DNA of 6,119 bases from Nitrospirota bacterium (GTDB lineage Bacteria > Nitrospirota > Nitrospiria > Nitrospirales > UBA8639): NCBI GenBank assembly GCA_003235785.1, contig QJYE01000226.1, forward strand, positions 1 to 6,119, given 5' to 3'. Positions 5,962 through 6,119 of this stretch are shown here, in pieces. Every line of letters starts with the position of its first letter. Position 1 is the stretch's first letter. Position numbers and translations under genes: made by a program. Under the pieces are notes generated by a model that was given only the letters and a program-made list of their open reading frames with translations, ran no database searches and was not told where the DNA came from.

Positions 5962-6119
5962 ATGGACGTCAGGATTTATTATGAAGACACCGATTGTGGA
6001 GGGGTCGTCTACTATGCCAACTATCTCAAATATTTCGAACGGGCGCGAACCCATTACTTGGACACTCATGGCCTCTCGGTGAGTGAACTCATTCAACAAG
6101 GAACAGAATTTCGCGTGAC
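5962..6119 (+). CDS. ybgC: YbgC-like acyl-CoA thioesterase, N-terminal part (3' end outside window)
   Basis: The first 52 residues are visible and open to the window edge. They match the start of hotdog-fold (4HBT) thioesterases of the YbgC/FadM type: RIYYEDTDCGGVVYYANYLK (residues 4-23) followed by YFERART. D11 of the DTD motif corresponds to the catalytic aspartate of the family. These enzymes hydrolyse acyl-CoA or acyl-ACP in the cytoplasm; in many Gram-negative bacteria ybgC heads the tol-pal cluster, but whether tol genes follow is not visible here. The ATG at 5962 lies 18 bases after the stop of the CARF-HEPN gene. The only purine-rich stretch, GAGGGA (5942-5947), overlaps that stop and is rather far at 14 bases. 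No terminator separates the genes, so an operon is likely. Confidence 0.88.
   Translation, partial: MDVRIYYEDTDCGGVVYYANYLKYFERARTHYLDTHGLSVSELIQQGTEFRV

Noticed and set aside
4705..6119. CRISPR array or other cas genes near the CARF-HEPN gene
   Set aside because: No regularly spaced direct repeats are visible anywhere in the window, and no protein shows Cas10, Cas1, Cas2 or RAMP features.

Overview
The window shows a Gram-negative-type bacterium. It has a heptose isomerase of the LPS inner-core pathway, a YbgC-type thioesterase of the kind often found with Tol-Pal genes, and several two-component proteins. Composition looks even along the window, with no obvious foreign island. The general look of the proteins, and a structured 'gttgaaaaagc' element between two convergent genes, remind me of Nitrospira-like bacteria (Nitrospirota). 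That assignment is an impression and is not proven by the sequence.

Left part (1-2901): signalling. The window opens with the last 22 residues of a protein that looks like a sensor histidine kinase tail. A gene-free stretch of about 395 bases follows, holding one plausible promoter. Next is a plus-strand receiver-PAS protein without an output domain. It converges on a minus-strand NtrC-family sigma-54 activator (receiver, AAA+, Fis-type HTH) whose receiver carries an unusual insertion. A 120-base convergent spacer contains nested inverted repeats that probably form a two-way terminator.

Middle part (2902-4574, minus strand): gmhA (sedoheptulose-7-phosphate isomerase) is followed, with a short overlap, by a conserved protein of unknown function that may be distantly related to deoxyhypusine synthase. 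The NtrC-like gene comes 127 bases (to its ATG) after that. All three may be one transcription unit, gmhA first. The spacer before the regulator holds a perfect palindrome near its ribosome binding site.

Right part (4575-6119, plus strand): a 130-base divergent promoter region separates gmhA from a 412-residue protein that I recognise as a CRISPR-associated CARF-HEPN protein of the Cas02710/TIGR02710 type. No CRISPR array or other cas gene is in the window. The signature positions of both domains look altered: TGASP replaces the usual TGGTK-like CARF motif, and ADHAILGYG replaces the usual RN-x-S-I-L-A-H-G HEPN motif. It is followed 18 bases later by a ybgC-like thioesterase gene that runs off the end. 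The most interesting reading is an orphan CARF-HEPN protein that has lost RNase activity and been given a new role beside envelope genes. Both divergent genes also lack a Shine-Dalgarno sequence and have promoters placed so that the mRNAs could be leaderless.
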